Assembly: GCA_050732635.1 (NCBI GenBank)
Contig: JBOHRE010000004.1
Coordinates: forward strand, 9,690-73,689
Origin: JBOHRE01 sp050732635
Lineage (GTDB): Bacteria > Gemmatimonadota > Gemmatimonadetes > Longimicrobiales > RSA9
Length of the DNA stretch: 64,000 bases
Reading direction: 5' to 3'
Shown: positions 23,889 to 32,394 of the stretch, one piece after another
Position numbering within the stretch: the stretch's first letter is position 1
Layout of the letters: every line of letters starts with the position of its first letter
Notes under the pieces: model-generated
The model's database searches: none
Told to the model about the DNA's origin: nothing
The model's input: only the letters and a program-made list of their open reading frames with translations
Position numbers and translations under genes: made by a program

Positions 23889-26558
23889 ATGGCTGAGCCG
23901 ATGTGGCGTCGCTACGCGCGGCTGCTCGGTCCCGACCCGAAGTCCGATGCGGCCGACGAGATCACGTTCCACATCGACATGCGCGTGCGCGAGTACATGG
24001 CGCAGGGTATGGACGAGCCGAGTGCGCGCGCGGCGGCGCTGAAGCGGTTCGGCGAGGTGGTCGAGATCCGGCAGGAGCTGGAGCGGCTGGGCGTGTCGGC
24101 GCAGCGCCGCGAGCGGCGGCGGAGCTGGATGGCCGAGCTGGCGCAGGACGCGCGCTACGCGGGCCGCATGATCGCGCGGGCGCCGGCGCTGAGCGTCGTC
24201 GCCGTGCTGACACTCGCGCTCGGGGTCGGGGCGACGTCGTCGATCTTTACCGTGGTCGACGGCGTGCTGCTGCGGCCGCTGCCGTATCCGGCGCCGGAGC
24301 GGCTGGTGCGGGTCTGGGAGACGTCGCCGCAGGGCGACGCGACGAATGTCGTGTCGTCGGGCAATGTCGTGGACTGGTCGACTCGGGCGACGTCGTTCGT
24401 CGAGCTCGGCGCGCACCGCTGGCCGTACGCGGTCACCATGACCGGGCCGGTCGAGCCGGTGCGTGTGCTGCGTGGCGACCTGACACCGTCGGCGCTGCGG
24501 GCGCTGGGTGCGAGCCCGCTGCTGGGCCGCGTGTTCACGGACGAGGATGCGCGCGCGGGCGGGCGCGTCGCCCTGCTCAGCTACCGCCTGTGGCGGGACG
24601 GCTTCGGCTCGGACCCCGGCGTGCTGGGCCGCATGGTGCGGCTGAACGAGGTCGCCTACACGGTCATCGGCGTCATGCGGCCGGAGTTCGCGTTCCCCTC
24701 GGCGCAGCCGGAGCTGTGGCGGCCGATCACGCCGGACGAGCTGGATCCGGACGAGCGGCGCAGCCACAACTTCCTGGTGGTCGGCCGCCTCGAGCAGGGC
24801 GTGACCGTGACGCAGGCGCAGGCGGAGATGGACGCACTCGCGGTCGCGCTGGCGGAGGAGCATCCGCAGTTCATGAGCGGGTGGGGCGCGAACGTGGTGC
24901 CGATGCACGCCGATCTCGTCGCGAGCGTGCGGCCGGTTCTGATCGTGCTGCTGGCCGGTGTCTCGCTGGTGCTGCTCATTGCCTGCACCAACATCGCCAA
25001 TCTGCTCCTCGCGCGCGCGGTGACGCGGGAGCGCGAGATCGCCGTACGCGGCGCGCTCGGCGCCGGGCGCGGCCGGCTGGCGCGGCAACTCCTGACCGAG
25101 AGCGCGGTGCTGGGCGTGGCGGGCGGCGCGCTCGGGCTGCTGGTCGGCGCGCTCATGCTGCAGGGCCTGCTCGCACTGGCGCCGGACGACATCCCGCGGC
25201 TCGACCAGGTAGGACTGGACCGCCGCGCGGTGGCGTTCACCGCCGGCATCACCATGCTCAGCGCACTGCTGTTCGGTCTCGTGCCCGCTTTCCGCCTCGC
25301 GCGCACCGACCTGCAGTCCACACTGCGCGGCGCCAGCGACCCGGCGGGCGGCGTGCGTCACGCGCGACTCCGCGCGGCGCTGCTGGTGGCAGAGGTCGCC
25401 GTCGCGCTGGTGCTCATGGCCGGTGCGGGGCTGCTGGTGCGCTCGTCGGTGCGCCTGACGCAGGTCGATTACGGGTTCCGCGACGACGGGCTGCTCGCCG
25501 TGTCGCTCGACCTGCCGCGCGCCCGCTACGAGGCCACGCCCGCGCACATCGAGTTCTATCAGCGTCTGACCGAGCGCGTGGCGCAGCTGCCGGGCGTCGT
25601 CGGCGCGGGCGGTACCACCGAGCCGCCGGCTAGCGGCTTCAACATGACGTTCAGCTTCCAGATCGAGGGGCGTGAGGCGGCGAACCCGAGCGGCCGCGAG
25701 GACCCGCAGCCGCTGCGCATCGTGACCACCGATTATTTCCGGACGATGGGTGTGCCGCTGCTCCAGGGTCGGCTGTTCGACGACCGCGATCGGCCCGGCG
25801 CTCCGCCCATCATCATCATCAACCGCGCGCTGGCGCGGCTGCACTGGCCGGACCGCTCGCCGGTCGGTGAGCGCATCAGCTTTGCGCGGCCGGGCGCGCA
25901 GGAGTGGCTCGAGATCGTCGGCGTGGTCGGCGACACGCGCATGGTCGCCGCCGACGAGCCGCCGCAGCCGGCGCTGTACATGCCGCACGCGCAGAAGCTC
26001 TGGGACTGGGCGTCGTGGCTGACGCTCATGGTGCGGACCGAGGCTGGCCGCGACCCGAGCGCGCTGGCCCCCGCGATCCGCGCCGCCCTGCGGCAGCAGG
26101 ACGCCGAGCTCGCCATCACCGAACTGGCCACGGTCGAGGACCTGTATCGCGCGAGCACGGCGCGCAACCGCTTCGCGACCGTGCTGCTCAGCGCGTTCGC
26201 CATCGCAGCGCTGCTGCTCGGTTCGATCGGCATGTACGGCGTGCTGTCCTACGCCGTCGCTCAACGGCGGCGCGAGCTCGGCATCCGCGTCGCGCTCGGC
26301 GCCGACCGCGGTCGCCTGCTCGCTGACGTGGTGCGTCGCGCCCTCGCGCTGACTGCGCTCGGCATCGCGATCGGCGCAGCTGCCGCCCTCGCGCTCGGGC
26401 GCGCGCTCAGCGCGCTGCTCTACGAGATCTCGCCACACGACCCGCTGACGCTCGGCGCCGTGGCCGCGCTGCTGCTGATCGTCGCCGCCGCCGCGGCGCT
26501 GCTGCCGGCGCGGCGCGCGACGCGCGTGGATCCGATGCTGGTCATGCGCCACGGCTGA
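23889..26558 (+). CDS. ADOP-type ABC transporter permease, PadR-linked
   Basis: An 889-residue permease with the ADOP architecture: a cytoplasmic N-terminal helical domain (residues 1-80, HIDMRVREYMAQGMDEPSAR), a transmembrane segment (SVVAVLTLALGVGATSSIF), MacB-type periplasmic core, FtsX helices (ANLLLARAVTREREIAVRGA), and a second core/FtsX set ending LLPARRATRVDPMLVMRHG. It is cotranscribed with padR. Such permeases lack a dedicated ATPase gene. Longer than the other permease in the window by the N-terminal domain. Confidence 0.92.
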   Translation: MAEPMWRRYARLLGPDPKSDAADEITFHIDMRVREYMAQGMDEPSARAAALKRFGEVVEIRQELERLGVSAQRRERRRSWMAELAQDARYAGRMIARAPALSVVAVLTLALGVGATSSIFTVVDGVLLRPLPYPAPERLVRVWETSPQGDATNVVSSGNVVDWSTRATSFVELGAHRWPYAVTMTGPVEPVRVLRGDLTPSALRALGASPLLGRVFTDEDARAGGRVALLSYRLWRDGFGSDPGVLGRMVRLNEVAYTVIGVMRPEFAFPSAQPELWRPITPDELDPDERRSHNFLVVGRLEQGVTVTQAQAEMDALAVALAEEHPQFMSGWGANVVPMHADLVASVRPVLIVLLAGVSLVLLIACTNIANLLLARAVTREREIAVRGALGAGRGRLARQLLTESAVLGVAGGALGLLVGALMLQGLLALAPDDIPRLDQVGLDRRAVAFTAGITMLSALLFGLVPAFRLARTDLQSTLRGASDPAGGVRHARLRAALLVAEVAVALVLMAGAGLLVRSSVRLTQVDYGFRDDGLLAVSLDLPRARYEATPAHIEFYQRLTERVAQLPGVVGAGGTTEPPASGFNMTFSFQIEGREAANPSGREDPQPLRIVTTDYFRTMGVPLLQGRLFDDRDRPGAPPIIIINRALARLHWPDRSPVGERISFARPGAQEWLEIVGVVGDTRMVAADEPPQPALYMPHAQKLWDWASWLTLMVRTEAGRDPSALAPAIRAALRQQDAELAITELATVEDLYRASTARNRFATVLLSAFAIAALLLGSIGMYGVLSYAVAQRRRELGIRVALGADRGRLLADVVRRALALTALGIAIGAAAALALGRALSALLYEISPHDPLTLGAVAALLLIVAAAAALLPARRATRVDPMLVMRHG

Positions 26559-26637
26559 GCCGGGTTCTTTGGCGTCGCTCCGCCACCGGGCGGCCCGGCA
26601 CTTCCGCTCGCGTGCCGTGGTCCCGCCGGCCGGCGGT

Positions 26638-26685
26638 TGTAACCGGCATAACACTATTGACAGGTTACAGCGGCCCGCCTAGCTT
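26638..26685 (+). promoter_or_regulatory. Sigma70-type promoter with overlapping inverted repeat
   Basis: A consensus -35 TTGACA (26657-26662) and a -10 TAGCTT (26680-26685) are separated by 17 bp, upstream of the arginase-family gene. The inverted repeat TGTAACC (26638-26644) and GGTTACA (26663-26669) brackets the -35 box and may be an operator. Confidence 0.6.
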
Positions 26686-26731
26686 GGCGCCGGTAAGCAG
26701 GACATCACCGCTGCGGAAAGGCCGGATCAGC

Positions 26732-27700
26732 ATGACCGTCGTCGCGCAGGGCAGGGGACGAGCTACGCGGGAGCTTGGCGCGCGTCGCCTCGGGATCGTG
26801 GGAGCGCCGTCGAGTATTGGGATTCGGCCGTACGATGAGAGCGGCGAGGCGCGCCAGCTGGACCGGGCGCCGGGCGTGCTGCGGGAGCTCGGCCTGGTCG
26901 CGCGGCTCGACGCGGACGACCTCGGCGATGTCACGCCTCCTGGCTATCGGGATTTCACCCGTCCGCCGGGCGGAGTGCGCAACGAGGCGGGCGTGGCGGC
27001 CTACAGCCGGGCGCTGGCGGACCGCATCGCGCTCGGCCTCGACGGTGGTCGCTTCGTGCTGGTCCTGGGCGGTGATTGCAGCATCGTACTGGGCTGCTTG
27101 CTCGGCGCCATGCGTCGGCCGGGGCGCACCGGCCTGGCGTACATCGATGGTCACGCCGACTTCGCGACGCCGGCCGAGTCGGTCACCGGTTCGGCGGCGA
27201 GCATGTGTCTCGCGCTGGCGGTCGGGCGGGGCGACTCCACTCTCGCCAGGCTCGCGGGCGCTACGTCGCTGGTGCAGGCGCAGGATGTGGCGCTGATCGG
27301 TCGGCGCGACGAGGGCCAGCCTTATGGTCATCGGGCCCTCGACGTCTCCGGCATTCTCGACGTTCCGGCCGCGGTGCTCTCGGCCACCGGCGGTGCCGCA
27401 GTCGCATCAACCGTCCTCGAGCGCATCGACGGCGCCGGGGTCGGCGGCTTCTGGATCCACGTGGACGCCGACGTGCTCGACCCGCGAGTGATGCCGGCGG
27501 TCGACTCGCCCGAACCCGGTGGGCCGGGCATCGACGACCTGGTCGAGCTGATCACTCCGCTGGTCGACCATCCTCGCGCTCTTGGAATGCAGCTGACGAT
27601 TTACGATCCGCTGCTGGATCCCGATCGGGCGGCTGCAGTGCGTCTCGTCGCGCTCCTCGAGCGGGTGCTGCAGCACCGCTCTGCCGGCGTACGCCGATGA
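26732..27700 (+). CDS. Arginase/agmatinase family protein
   Basis: A 322-residue ureohydrolase-fold protein. The binuclear metal motifs are present: GGDCS (first His replaced by Cys-adjacent Asp pattern as in arginases), YIDGHADF, and HVDADVLDPRVMPAVDSPEPGG. The opening IVGAPSSIGIRPYD is typical of arginase-like enzymes acting on guanidino substrates. The ATG at 26732 has GGAAAGG upstream; the longer frame to 26612 runs through the promoter. It overlaps the next gene by 4 bp. The exact substrate (arginine, agmatine, formiminoglutamate) is not resolved. Confidence 0.87.
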   Translation: MTVVAQGRGRATRELGARRLGIVGAPSSIGIRPYDESGEARQLDRAPGVLRELGLVARLDADDLGDVTPPGYRDFTRPPGGVRNEAGVAAYSRALADRIALGLDGGRFVLVLGGDCSIVLGCLLGAMRRPGRTGLAYIDGHADFATPAESVTGSAASMCLALAVGRGDSTLARLAGATSLVQAQDVALIGRRDEGQPYGHRALDVSGILDVPAAVLSATGGAAVASTVLERIDGAGVGGFWIHVDADVLDPRVMPAVDSPEPGGPGIDDLVELITPLVDHPRALGMQLTIYDPLLDPDRAAAVRLVALLERVLQHRSAGVRR

Positions 27701-28047
27701 TCGCACGTACCTGGCACGGCCGGGTTCCGGCTGCGAAGGCGGCCGCGTACTACGAGTACCTTCTGAGAACCGGCGTCGCAGACTATCGCGCCACCCCGGG
27801 CAACCGCGGAATCCTCTTACAGCGTCGGGTCGAAGGCGACGTGGCGCACTTCTGCTTGACGACGCTCTGGGATTCCGTCGACGCCATTCGGCGCTTCGCC
27901 GGCGAGGACTACCAGGCCGCGCGCTATTACCCCGGAGACGACGAGTACCTGCTCGAGCGCGAGCCCACCGTCACGCACGCCGACGTGCTGCTGACTGTGA
28001 TGGACGGCGCCGAGCTCGCGGCCGAGGGACGGACGTCGACTGCGTAG
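27697..28047 (+). CDS. Antibiotic biosynthesis monooxygenase-like (ABM) protein
   Basis: A 116-residue dimeric alpha-beta barrel protein. The start MIARTWHGRVPAAKAAAYYE and the LTTLWDSVDAIRRFAGEDY segment are typical of ABM/YgiN-like proteins. The ATG overlaps the stop of the arginase-family gene (ATGA), so the two form an operon under the 26657 promoter. The family includes heme-degrading and quinol monooxygenases, but many members have no known reaction. Confidence 0.8.
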   Translation: MIARTWHGRVPAAKAAAYYEYLLRTGVADYRATPGNRGILLQRRVEGDVAHFCLTTLWDSVDAIRRFAGEDYQAARYYPGDDEYLLEREPTVTHADVLLTVMDGAELAAEGRTSTA

Positions 28048-28058
28048 ATCCCGCGCTG

Positions 28059-28084
28059 GCACGGCCGCCAGGGGTGCGCCGTGC
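28059..28084. terminator. Hairpin between convergent genes
   Basis: GCACGGC and GCCGTGC form a 7-bp stem with a 12-base loop between the ABM gene and the carbonic anhydrase gene. It has no T-tract; possible terminator. Confidence 0.35.
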
Positions 28085-28090
28085 AGGCGC

Positions 28091-28735
28091 TCAGCCCGAC
28101 CTGGCACGCGCGGCATCGGCGCTCGCGGCGAGCTCCGCTTCGGTCGTGACGCACATACCGAGGTCGCGCAGCAGGCCATCCCCGACGTCGTAGATCCACC
28201 CGTGCACCGCCACCGCCTGGCTTCGCGCCCAGGCGTCCTGCACGACGGTCGTCTGGCTGACGTTCACGACCTGCTCGATGACGTTCAGCTCGCACAACCG
28301 GTCGTGCCGTTGCGACTCGGTCTCCAGCGACTCGAGCTGCGCCTCGTGCTTCCAGCGTACGTCCTGTACGTGGCGCAGCCAGTTGTCCACCAGCCCCAGC
28401 TTCTCGTCGCGCAGAGCTGCGAGCACGCCGCCGCAGCCGTAGTGTCCACAGACGATGATGTGGCCGACCCGCAGGACGTCGACCGCGAACTGGATGGCCG
28501 AGAGGCAGTTCAGGTCGGCATGCACCACCACATTGGCGACGTTGCGGTGCACGAACATCTCGCCCGGCGCCAGGCCCACGATCTGATTCGCCGGTACCCG
28601 GCTATCCGAGCAGCCGATCCACAGGTAGCCAGGCGCCTGTTGGCGCGCCAACCGCCGAAAGAAGTCGGCGTCCTGCCGCGTCACGTCCGCGGCCCACTTG
28701 CGATTGTTGCTGAAGAGCTGGCTCAGAACCCGCAT
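28091..28735 (-). CDS. can: Beta-carbonic anhydrase
   Basis: A 214-residue beta-class carbonic anhydrase interconverting CO2 and bicarbonate. Zinc ligands are Cys42 in IGCSDSRVP, His98 and Cys101 in CGHYGCGG; the Asp44-Arg46 catalytic dyad is intact. The C-terminal VHGWIYDVGDGLL matches the clade of E. coli Can. The ATG at 28735 (MRVLSQLFSNNRKWA) is the family start; the frame to 28843 is not conserved. The gene symbol is by family resemblance. Confidence 0.92.
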   Translation of the reverse strand: MRVLSQLFSNNRKWAADVTRQDADFFRRLARQQAPGYLWIGCSDSRVPANQIVGLAPGEMFVHRNVANVVVHADLNCLSAIQFAVDVLRVGHIIVCGHYGCGGVLAALRDEKLGLVDNWLRHVQDVRWKHEAQLESLETESQRHDRLCELNVIEQVVNVSQTTVVQDAWARSQAVAVHGWIYDVGDGLLRDLGMCVTTEAELAASADAARARSG

Positions 28736-28787
28736 CGCTGCTCCACGTTCACGGCTCGATCCCCGGCGACTGGCGCAGGCCTCACGG

Positions 28788-29168
28788 CTATTCCCGGGGA
28801 AGCAGCTTCGCCAGACGCTTCGGCGCGGCACGGCGGTATCCATCCACGATCAGCTCTTCGACCTCAGCCCAATCGTGGCTCAGCGGATCGGCGATGGAGA
28901 CCCAACCGTGTTGGCCGATGTACGGCGTACGGTAGAAGGGACCGCGCCGAATGAGCGCCGCCTGCGTCAGCGGGTCGGCTTTGATCGAGACAGCCATGCC
29001 GTCCTCGCCCATGCCGGCGATCACGAACGACTTCTTGCCGACGCGAAACGAGGTGTGGCCGAAGCCATCGATCACCTCGGTCGCCTCGGGAAGTCGCCCG
29101 CATACCTGCCGCAGCGCGGCGAGGAGCCGCTGGCCCTCCGGTGACTGTAGCTGCACTGCGTGGGACAT
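28788..29168 (-). CDS. MmcQ/YjbR family protein
   Basis: A 126-residue MmcQ/YjbR-like (DUF419) protein starting at the ATG at 29168 (MSHAVQLQSP). Core segments are EVIDGFGHTSFRVGKKSFVI and RTPYIGQHGWVSI, with a closing WAEVEELIVDGYRRAAPKRL. The fold resembles CyaY; function is unknown. Longer upstream frames have no conserved content. The adjacent gene is beta-carbonic anhydrase. Confidence 0.87.
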   Translation of the reverse strand: MSHAVQLQSPEGQRLLAALRQVCGRLPEATEVIDGFGHTSFRVGKKSFVIAGMGEDGMAVSIKADPLTQAALIRRGPFYRTPYIGQHGWVSIADPLSHDWAEVEELIVDGYRRAAPKRLAKLLPRE

Positions 29169-29359
29169 GTCTGCTAGTCCGACCCATGGTGTCTGCGCTG
29201 CCGATTGTGCCGAGCGCGGGGAGCCCCGCCGTAGCGATGAAGCGGGAGCATGTCCAGCCGCCGCCGTCTGGTCGGTAGCGGACAACCGTACATTGGCCGG
29301 CGGCTTGCAGCAACTCGGGTGCGCTGGTCCCCGAGGTCGCCCCGATGAGAAGGTGCCCC

Positions 29360-29683
29360 ATGGCAGAAGTCCTGGTGCAGCTGAGTACGCCGACCCTCGA
29401 TTCAGAAGGCAAGGGCTACGTCGCGCGCATCTGCGGGCGCGAGGCAGAAGACGGGCTGTGGGAGGGCTGGATCGAGTTCGACCCGGAGGACGGCGGTCCC
29501 GTTCTGCGGACGCAGCGCGAGACGGAGCAGCCGAATCGGGAGGATCTCGAGTATTGGGCCGGCGGGCTGACGGCTGCTTACCTCGAGGGGGCACTGCAGC
29601 GCGCGCTCGATCCGCACACGCCCGACCTGCGCCCGCGGCAGGTCGACGTCCGTCCCACGTATGATCGGCCCGCCCCGAGCTGA
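29360..29683 (+). CDS. Conserved hypothetical protein
   Basis: A 107-residue acidic protein, MAEVLVQLSTPTLDSEGKGY. GAGAAGG lies upstream of the ATG at 29360. The sequence LWEGWIEFDPEDGGPVLRT and NREDLEYWAGGLTAAYLEGA reads like a small soluble domain widespread in soil bacteria, but I cannot name a family. It is the only plus-strand gene in this stretch. Confidence 0.65.
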   Translation: MAEVLVQLSTPTLDSEGKGYVARICGREAEDGLWEGWIEFDPEDGGPVLRTQRETEQPNREDLEYWAGGLTAAYLEGALQRALDPHTPDLRPRQVDVRPTYDRPAPS

Positions 29684-29765
29684 TTGCTGCAGTCCGTGCG
29701 ACGGCGCGCTGCCTGAACCTTCGCTCATTCCGGCCGTCGTCGCCGCTTCCTGCGCCGAGGCATGC

Positions 29766-30659
29766 CTATGCCGCACTTGCCTCGAAGTCCCGGACAGCCT
29801 GCCGCAGCGCGGCCACTCCGTGCTCGAGATCGTAAGCGCGCCGCTCCTCGCCTGCCTTCAGCGTCCACTCCAGCTGATCGGCCAGGTACCGCACAAGGAC
29901 CCGCGGTAACAGCGCTTGCTTCGTCTCCAGCCCATATCCGTCGAGCGCCGAGTCCAGGAAGTCGCTGCCCCAATCCTCGTAGAGGAAGATGAAATCGCGG
30001 GCCGGATCGCCGATCGCGGCGTCGCCCCAATCGATGACACCCGTGATGTCGCCCTGCTCGACGTCTACCAGCACATGCCCCGGGCCGACATCAGCGTGGA
30101 GCAATGCCGGCTCGTAGCGCCACGCGACGCCACCCGCCAGAGACCTGCCCAGGCAGTCCGCCAGTGCGGTTCGCATCGATTCGGGCAACAGCGAGCCCGG
30201 CTCGGCCCGCATGCGCTGCTGCAACCTCTCGACCTGCGCTCGATGATCCACGAGCGGCAGGCCGCAGGCGTGGCCGACGCCGACATTCAGCGCGTGCAGC
30301 GCCTGCAGGAAGCCACCCAGCGCACGCGCGAGATGGGTCCGAGCTGCCTCCGGCAACCCTTGCCACAGGTCGCGCGTCAACTCGCGACCATGGATCCGCT
30401 CATGCACGGCGAAGGAAGCGTGCATTGAAGCCGCGCAGCGGACATAGGTCGGCAGCGGAACGGCCACGGGAAGCCGGTGAGCGATTTCGGCGAGCAGGCA
30501 CGCCTCGCGCGCCAGTGCGCCGGCGGCTTCCTCATGCTTCGGGATCCGGACCACCTGGTGCCGATTCAGCACATAGGCGTGGCAGAAGTCGCCTCCGGCG
30601 AGGTACTCGAGCGAGCGGATCTCGAGCTCAGGGCGGCACGCCCGGAGAAGCTCGGTCAC
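29766..30659 (-). CDS. APH-fold phosphotransferase, macrolide-kinase-like
   Basis: About 297 residues from a GTG at 30659 that follows GAGGAGG. This is an aminoglycoside-phosphotransferase-fold kinase. The Brenner motif reads LLHADVGPGHVLVD: the usual HxDxxxxN Asn is His, the form seen in macrolide 2'-phosphotransferases. The metal Asp is in GVIDWGDAAIGDPARDF. The N-terminal nucleotide loop is AGGDFCHAYVLNRHQVVRI. Substrate is a guess; small natural products or sugars are possible. It lies 34 bp after the conserved 92-residue gene and may be co-transcribed. An upstream frame to 30875 overlaps that gene and is rejected. Confidence 0.78.
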   Translation of the reverse strand: MTELLRACRPELEIRSLEYLAGGDFCHAYVLNRHQVVRIPKHEEAAGALAREACLLAEIAHRLPVAVPLPTYVRCAASMHASFAVHERIHGRELTRDLWQGLPEAARTHLARALGGFLQALHALNVGVGHACGLPLVDHRAQVERLQQRMRAEPGSLLPESMRTALADCLGRSLAGGVAWRYEPALLHADVGPGHVLVDVEQGDITGVIDWGDAAIGDPARDFIFLYEDWGSDFLDSALDGYGLETKQALLPRVLVRYLADQLEWTLKAGEERRAYDLEHGVAALRQAVRDFEASAA

Positions 30660-30693
30660 GCGACGAGGGTTGTCTGCCTCCTCGACACCAGCC

Positions 30694-30972
30694 TCACTCC
30701 TCGACAAAGCGCTGGTCCTCGTGGGATCGAGGTGCAGCGGGCAGCTGCTCGTCGAGGGACTGCCGATAACGGATGCAGCCGCGCAGGAATTGTGGCCAAT
30801 CGGGAACGGTCGGTAACGGATCCTGTTGCTCCGGCAACAGCCTCCAGAGCGCCGGATGATGCCAGCAGAGCTCATGGCCCGAGCTGTCCCGATGCAGCCG
30901 GATCCCTTGCCGCAGCCTGGTTGCTTCCGCGATCAGCTGCTCGCGTGACATCCGATCGAGGTCTTCGTCCAC
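30694..30972 (-). CDS. Conserved hypothetical protein (CWHHP motif)
   Basis: A 92-residue protein of a widely conserved but uncharacterised small family, recognised by SREQLIAEATRLRQGIR, GHELCWHHPALWRLLPE and PQFLRGCIRYRQSLDEQ. The N-terminal half is a short amphipathic helix. The ATG at 30972 (MDEDLDRM) or M8 are possible starts. It sits just upstream of the APH-fold gene, in the same direction. Confidence 0.75.
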   Translation of the reverse strand: MDEDLDRMSREQLIAEATRLRQGIRLHRDSSGHELCWHHPALWRLLPEQQDPLPTVPDWPQFLRGCIRYRQSLDEQLPAAPRSHEDQRFVEE

Positions 30973-31054
30973 GTCGCTATCTCGGTCCTGGTCCGAGGAT
31001 CATTCCCGCTTCCCCTCAATGCCCCGAAAGCGTTGACGCCGCGTGCCGCCCTGG

Positions 31055-31238
31055 CATAACATGGGCGTGCGGCTGCGTTGGAGCGAGCGAGCCAACACGA
31101 AAGAAGCGGCGACCTGCGCCGGCACGCGACGTCATGCCCGGTCCTCCCCACGGGTGGCGGGACGACGAAACCGCCGGGCCCGCTCGCCAAACTCTTGTCG
31201 AGGGACTCCGTAGCACTCCGACGCAGCCGCATTGCATC
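31055..31238 (-). repeat. attC-like recombination site (leftmost candidate)
   Basis: Following the 53-residue membrane-protein gene on its 3' side, CATAAC at 31055 is followed by arm TGCGGCTGCGTTGGAG (31068-31083), which pairs with CTCCGACGCAGCCGCA (31216-31231) with one wobble mismatch across ~130 bp. The left core reads GTTATGCC on the minus strand, the usual attC R' form; the right core is degenerate. Confidence 0.5.
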
Positions 31239-31302
31239 CGCCGCCCCCGGCTCGCCACTCGAAGCGCTGGCCGCGCTGTCGGCCTCCCGTAGCTGGCCGA
31301 TC

Positions 31303-31464
31303 TCAGCCACGGCCGCGCCACCACCAGCCCATGGCGAACCCCACGCCCACCAGAACCAGGACCACGAGCACGGTCGCGATCAACACAGGGTAAACCGGCC
31401 CGGATACGCCGAAGACGAAATCGGTCTGCTCTTCAGAAACGAAAGCGAGCGTGTCCTGTGCCAT
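31303..31464 (-). CDS. Small single-pass membrane protein
   Basis: A 53-residue protein. The ATG at 31464 opens MAQDTLAFVSEEQTDFVFGV, followed by one strong transmembrane helix (VYPVLIATVLVVLVLVGVGF) and a Trp/Arg end (MGWWWRGRG). It is followed at its 3' end by the attC-like site at 31055-31238, as expected for a cassette gene. No family is recognised. Confidence 0.6.
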   Translation of the reverse strand: MAQDTLAFVSEEQTDFVFGVSGPVYPVLIATVLVVLVLVGVGFAMGWWWRGRG

Positions 31465-31588
31465 TGTCGGGTTCAGCTACACCTGTCACGCCTGCTCAAC
31501 ACCCTCGACGAACCGGTAACTCGCGTGACTGTCCTAGTCGATGCCGTGCTTTGCAGACGGTTCAGGTGCAGCGCGCCGGTCCCAGGCT

Positions 31589-32059
31589 TCACAACGGCGG
31601 CGTCCCGGGTTCGCGGATCGGTTCCGGGCCGCTGTCGCCGAGTGTAACGACGCACCGATAGACCCTGCCGCGAGCGACGCCACCGACGCCGACCGTATCC
31701 AGAACGCCTTCGACCACGCCAAAAGTGTTGTTCAACCACCGATACGCCTGATCACCGGTTCTGAAGGTGATGGACGTGCTGAACACTCGTGCCCGATCCG
31801 AGGGGCGCAACGTGGCAATGCCGTTGAGCTCGACATAGACCTGCACGCCGTCGTCGGTGATCAGCAGACCGCGGAGAGCCGGCAGATTGATGTTGTCGGG
31901 CCGTCGCAATGCAAGATTGGTCAGATGCAATGAACCCCGCAGCTCGGCGCCTTGCAGGGTTCCGTCCATTGTGCCGTATAGCTGCCCTCCAGATCCGTAA
32001 TCGAGTGCCTGTAGCGTCGCGTACCGAAGCTCCACGTCAGCGAGATGAATCAGCTGCAT
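31589..32059 (-). CDS. DUF3237 family protein
   Basis: A 156-residue DUF3237 protein, a lipocalin-like beta barrel of unknown function. Characteristic stretches are LRYATLQALDYGSGGQLYGT, RRPDNINLPALRGLLITDDG and FRTGDQAYRWLNNTFGVVEG. Start ATG at 32059. The 3' end lies 125 bp before the small membrane-protein gene. It sits in the single-gene minus-strand block. Confidence 0.85.
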   Translation of the reverse strand: MQLIHLADVELRYATLQALDYGSGGQLYGTMDGTLQGAELRGSLHLTNLALRRPDNINLPALRGLLITDDGVQVYVELNGIATLRPSDRARVFSTSITFRTGDQAYRWLNNTFGVVEGVLDTVGVGGVARGRVYRCVVTLGDSGPEPIREPGTPPL

Positions 32060-32173
32060 CGTTCCTGCCTGTTCGGGAGGAGTGTGTGATCCTTGCGCGA
32101 GACAGTCCCTCAGCGCGGTTCGCTGACGAGCTTCTCGCCCGAAAAATCGATCAGCCTGCGCCTGACCTCGGCC

Positions 32174-32392
32174 TCACGTCGAAATCGAATCGTACCCACG
32201 TGTGAGATGCATCTCCGCGACGTTCTTCACCAACTCGACATTCACCCAACCTGCGAGCTGCGCGAAGGGCCGATCTCCCCGATACGGCCAGCGGGTCAGG
32301 TCCACGCTGGTCCACTGCTCGGGACGAAGCTCCTTGATGAGGACGGACCACCGCCGGTGGAGTGCGTCGATCGAGTCGAGGAGCGCCGACAA
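32174..32392 (-). pseudogene. C-terminal fragment of a DinB-like gene
   Basis: About 72 codons (LLDSIDALHRRWSVLIKELR and FAQLAGWVNVELVKNVAEM) resemble the C-terminal half of DinB/maleylpyruvate-isomerase-like proteins. There is no N-terminal domain: the fragment begins within 3 bp of the stop codon of the upstream dihydrofolate-reductase-like gene, and the only start is a TTG at that join. I read it as a 5'-deleted remnant. Confidence 0.45.
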
Positions 32393-32394
32393 TG

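Noticed and set aside
23673..26654. Very long open frame opposite the ADOP permease (993 codons)
   Set aside because: It is the antisense shadow of a high-GC gene; no domains, and the plus-strand permease is complete and conserved.
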